DNA from: CAZWIT01 sp964533435
GTDB taxonomy: Bacteria > Patescibacteriota > Patescibacteriia > UBA1558 > GWA2-36-10
Reading direction: 5' to 3'
DNA: 14,128 bases
NCBI GenBank assembly: GCA_964533435.1
Contig: CAZHLU010000026.1
Span: 1-14,128 of the forward strand
Shown here: positions 13,223-14,128 of the stretch, in pieces
Numbering within the stretch: the first letter of the stretch is position 1
Layout of the letters: the number at the start of each line of letters is the position of its first letter
Made by a program: the position numbers and the translations under genes
Notes under the pieces: model-generated
Databases searched by the model: none
What the model was told of the DNA's origin: nothing
The model's input: the letters and a program-made list of their open reading frames with translations, nothing else

Positions 13223-14128
13223 AAGGACAAATCTGTTTATAATCACAAAACTGACAAGCATGACCAGGTAAGGCTGTAAAATCATCAGTCATAATCCGCC
13301 CAATAATATCAAGCATCCATTCCTTGACTTTGATTTTTTCTTTATCTGTACCTACAAAAGAAACTGGCGTATTATTATTTAAATAATAAAAAGTAAGAGC
13401 CTTAACTTGAGTCTGCCAAACTTCTTCAGCGGCTAGTTGATAAATTAATAATTGTTTTTTATCATCAAAGGTAATGTTGGCATCTTTGGCTTTACCCGTT
13501 TTATAATCAATAACCTCCCAGGCATTATCTACTACATCGACTCGATCAATAAAACCTCTGACTGTAAAATTATCAACTTTAATATTAAAACCTTTTTCCA
13601 AAAACAAAGGCACAGAAAAATGTGGCCCATTTTTTTGATAATATTCTTTTAAAATATCACTCCCTAGCTGACGATATTTTTCTTTTTCTTGGGCAGAATT
13701 ATACCAATCATCTAGCCACTCACTTTCATAAATTTTTAATAAATCTTTTAGACTAGGGACTTTAAATTCTGCTTTAGTTTTAAATAAATCACCTTGTTGC
13801 GCTTTTTTACCATCCATTATCTGCTGGTAAAAATGTTGCAAAGTATTATGCATAGTTTTACCAAAACTAAACTGTGGACTACCTTTAACTGGAATTTTCA
13901 CTACATAAGAATAAAAATATTGCCGCGGACAAGTCTCATAAGCTTTAAGTTGAGAAAAGGAAAAAGCTTTTGGTTTTTCATACTTTAAAGTTTGCGGTAC
14001 AGCCTTAACTATTTCCACTTCATTAATAGTCGCTGGTGAAGTAATTACTTCACTAGGTAAATTAATTTCTTCTAAAAAGCGAGAAGGCTTTTTCTGGCGA
14101 CTACCACCATAATCTTTAGCCCAAGTCA
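13206..14128 (-). CDS. UvrD-type helicase with C-terminal RecB-family nuclease domain, 5' end outside the window
   Basis: The frame runs to the right edge, so only the last 306 or so codons are present. The first visible residues, WAKDYGG then PSRFLEEI, are the end of UvrD/PcrA-like superfamily 1 helicases. After a linker comes a PD-(D/E)XK nuclease domain of the AddB/RecB/Cas4 type: FSFSQLKAYETCPRQYFY, the motif I histidine in GKTMHNTL, the acidic GFIDRVD, the catalytic EVIDYKTGK, and QLLIYQLA (QxxxY). One cysteine in YETCPRQY and three in CQFCDYKQIC at the C-terminus form the four-cysteine iron-sulfur cluster seen in AddB-type nucleases. The protein would unwind and cut DNA during repair or recombination. 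A GTG at 14018 is in frame but lies within the protein, not at its start. The last 17 bases overlap the ASCH gene. Confidence 0.9.
   Translation of the reverse strand, partial: TWAKDYGGSRQKKPSRFLEEINLPSEVITSPATINEVEIVKAVPQTLKYEKPKAFSFSQLKAYETCPRQYFYSYVVKIPVKGSPQFSFGKTMHNTLQHFYQQIMDGKKAQQGDLFKTKAEFKVPSLKDLLKIYESEWLDDWYNSAQEKEKYRQLGSDILKEYYQKNGPHFSVPLFLEKGFNIKVDNFTVRGFIDRVDVVDNAWEVIDYKTGKAKDANITFDDKKQLLIYQLAAEEVWQTQVKALTFYYLNNNTPVSFVGTDKEKIKVKEWMLDIIGRIMTDDFTALPGHACQFCDYKQICPYVKNT

Noticed and set aside
13223..13285. Upstream extension of the ASCH frame by 21 codons
   Set aside because: The extension is hydrophobic, unrelated to the ASCH fold, and lies wholly over the conserved cysteine-bearing end of the helicase-nuclease gene.
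13206..14018. Stand-alone nuclease gene starting at the GTG at 14018
   Set aside because: The frame continues upstream without a stop to the window edge and encodes a clear UvrD-type helicase terminus, so the GTG is internal.

Overview
The window is a compact, mostly AT-rich (roughly one-third GC by eye) stretch of bacterial chromosome. It carries housekeeping genes on the minus strand and two plus-strand genes near the left end that are clearly richer in GC. All genes read full length in the standard code, so a lineage with UGA recoded as glycine (Gracilibacteria/SR1-like) is unlikely. Very short intergenic gaps, the near absence of Shine-Dalgarno sequences on the AT-rich genes, no rplJ/rplL/rpoBC after rplA, a UvrD helicase fused to a RecB-type nuclease, and a GT-C membrane enzyme resembling actinobacterial AftA fit a Patescibacteria/CPR-type genome. 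That placement is inference, not proof.

Layout. 1-436 (+): 3' part of a phosphoribosyltransferase-domain gene with a strong terminator, convergent with 516-2009 (-), an M17 leucyl aminopeptidase. 2078-2561 (+): a self-contained GC-rich transcription unit with a perfect -35/-10 pair, a good Shine-Dalgarno sequence, a 105-residue zinc-ribbon-like protein of unknown function and its own terminator. 2573-4670 (-): the secE-nusG-rplK-rplA operon (protein export, transcription elongation, L1 stalk/L11 proteins) with a recognisable promoter, a 5' leader hairpin, a structured rplK-rplA spacer that may be an L1 target site, and a 13-bp-stem terminator.

4701-8956 (-): gyrB, a 573-residue multi-pass membrane glycosyltransferase-like protein and a small CoA-binding protein, tightly spaced and probably cotranscribed. 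8947-14128 (-): 3' end of a UvrD-type helicase with a C-terminal PD-(D/E)XK/iron-sulfur nuclease domain, an overlapping ASCH-domain gene, an unknown four-helix membrane protein, then pheS-pheT (both subunits of phenylalanyl-tRNA synthetase) and a terminator. An internal promoter just upstream of the membrane protein would give an almost leaderless mRNA.

Most of the window is ordinary core genome. The part that stands out is the GC-rich zinc-ribbon cassette at about 2078-2561. Its composition, codon choice, initiation signal and autonomous transcription signals all differ from its surroundings. The possible L1 operator and the AftA-like enzyme are secondary leads. No CRISPR array, transposase, tRNA or rRNA gene was recognised, and no gene-free stretch exceeds 300 bases.
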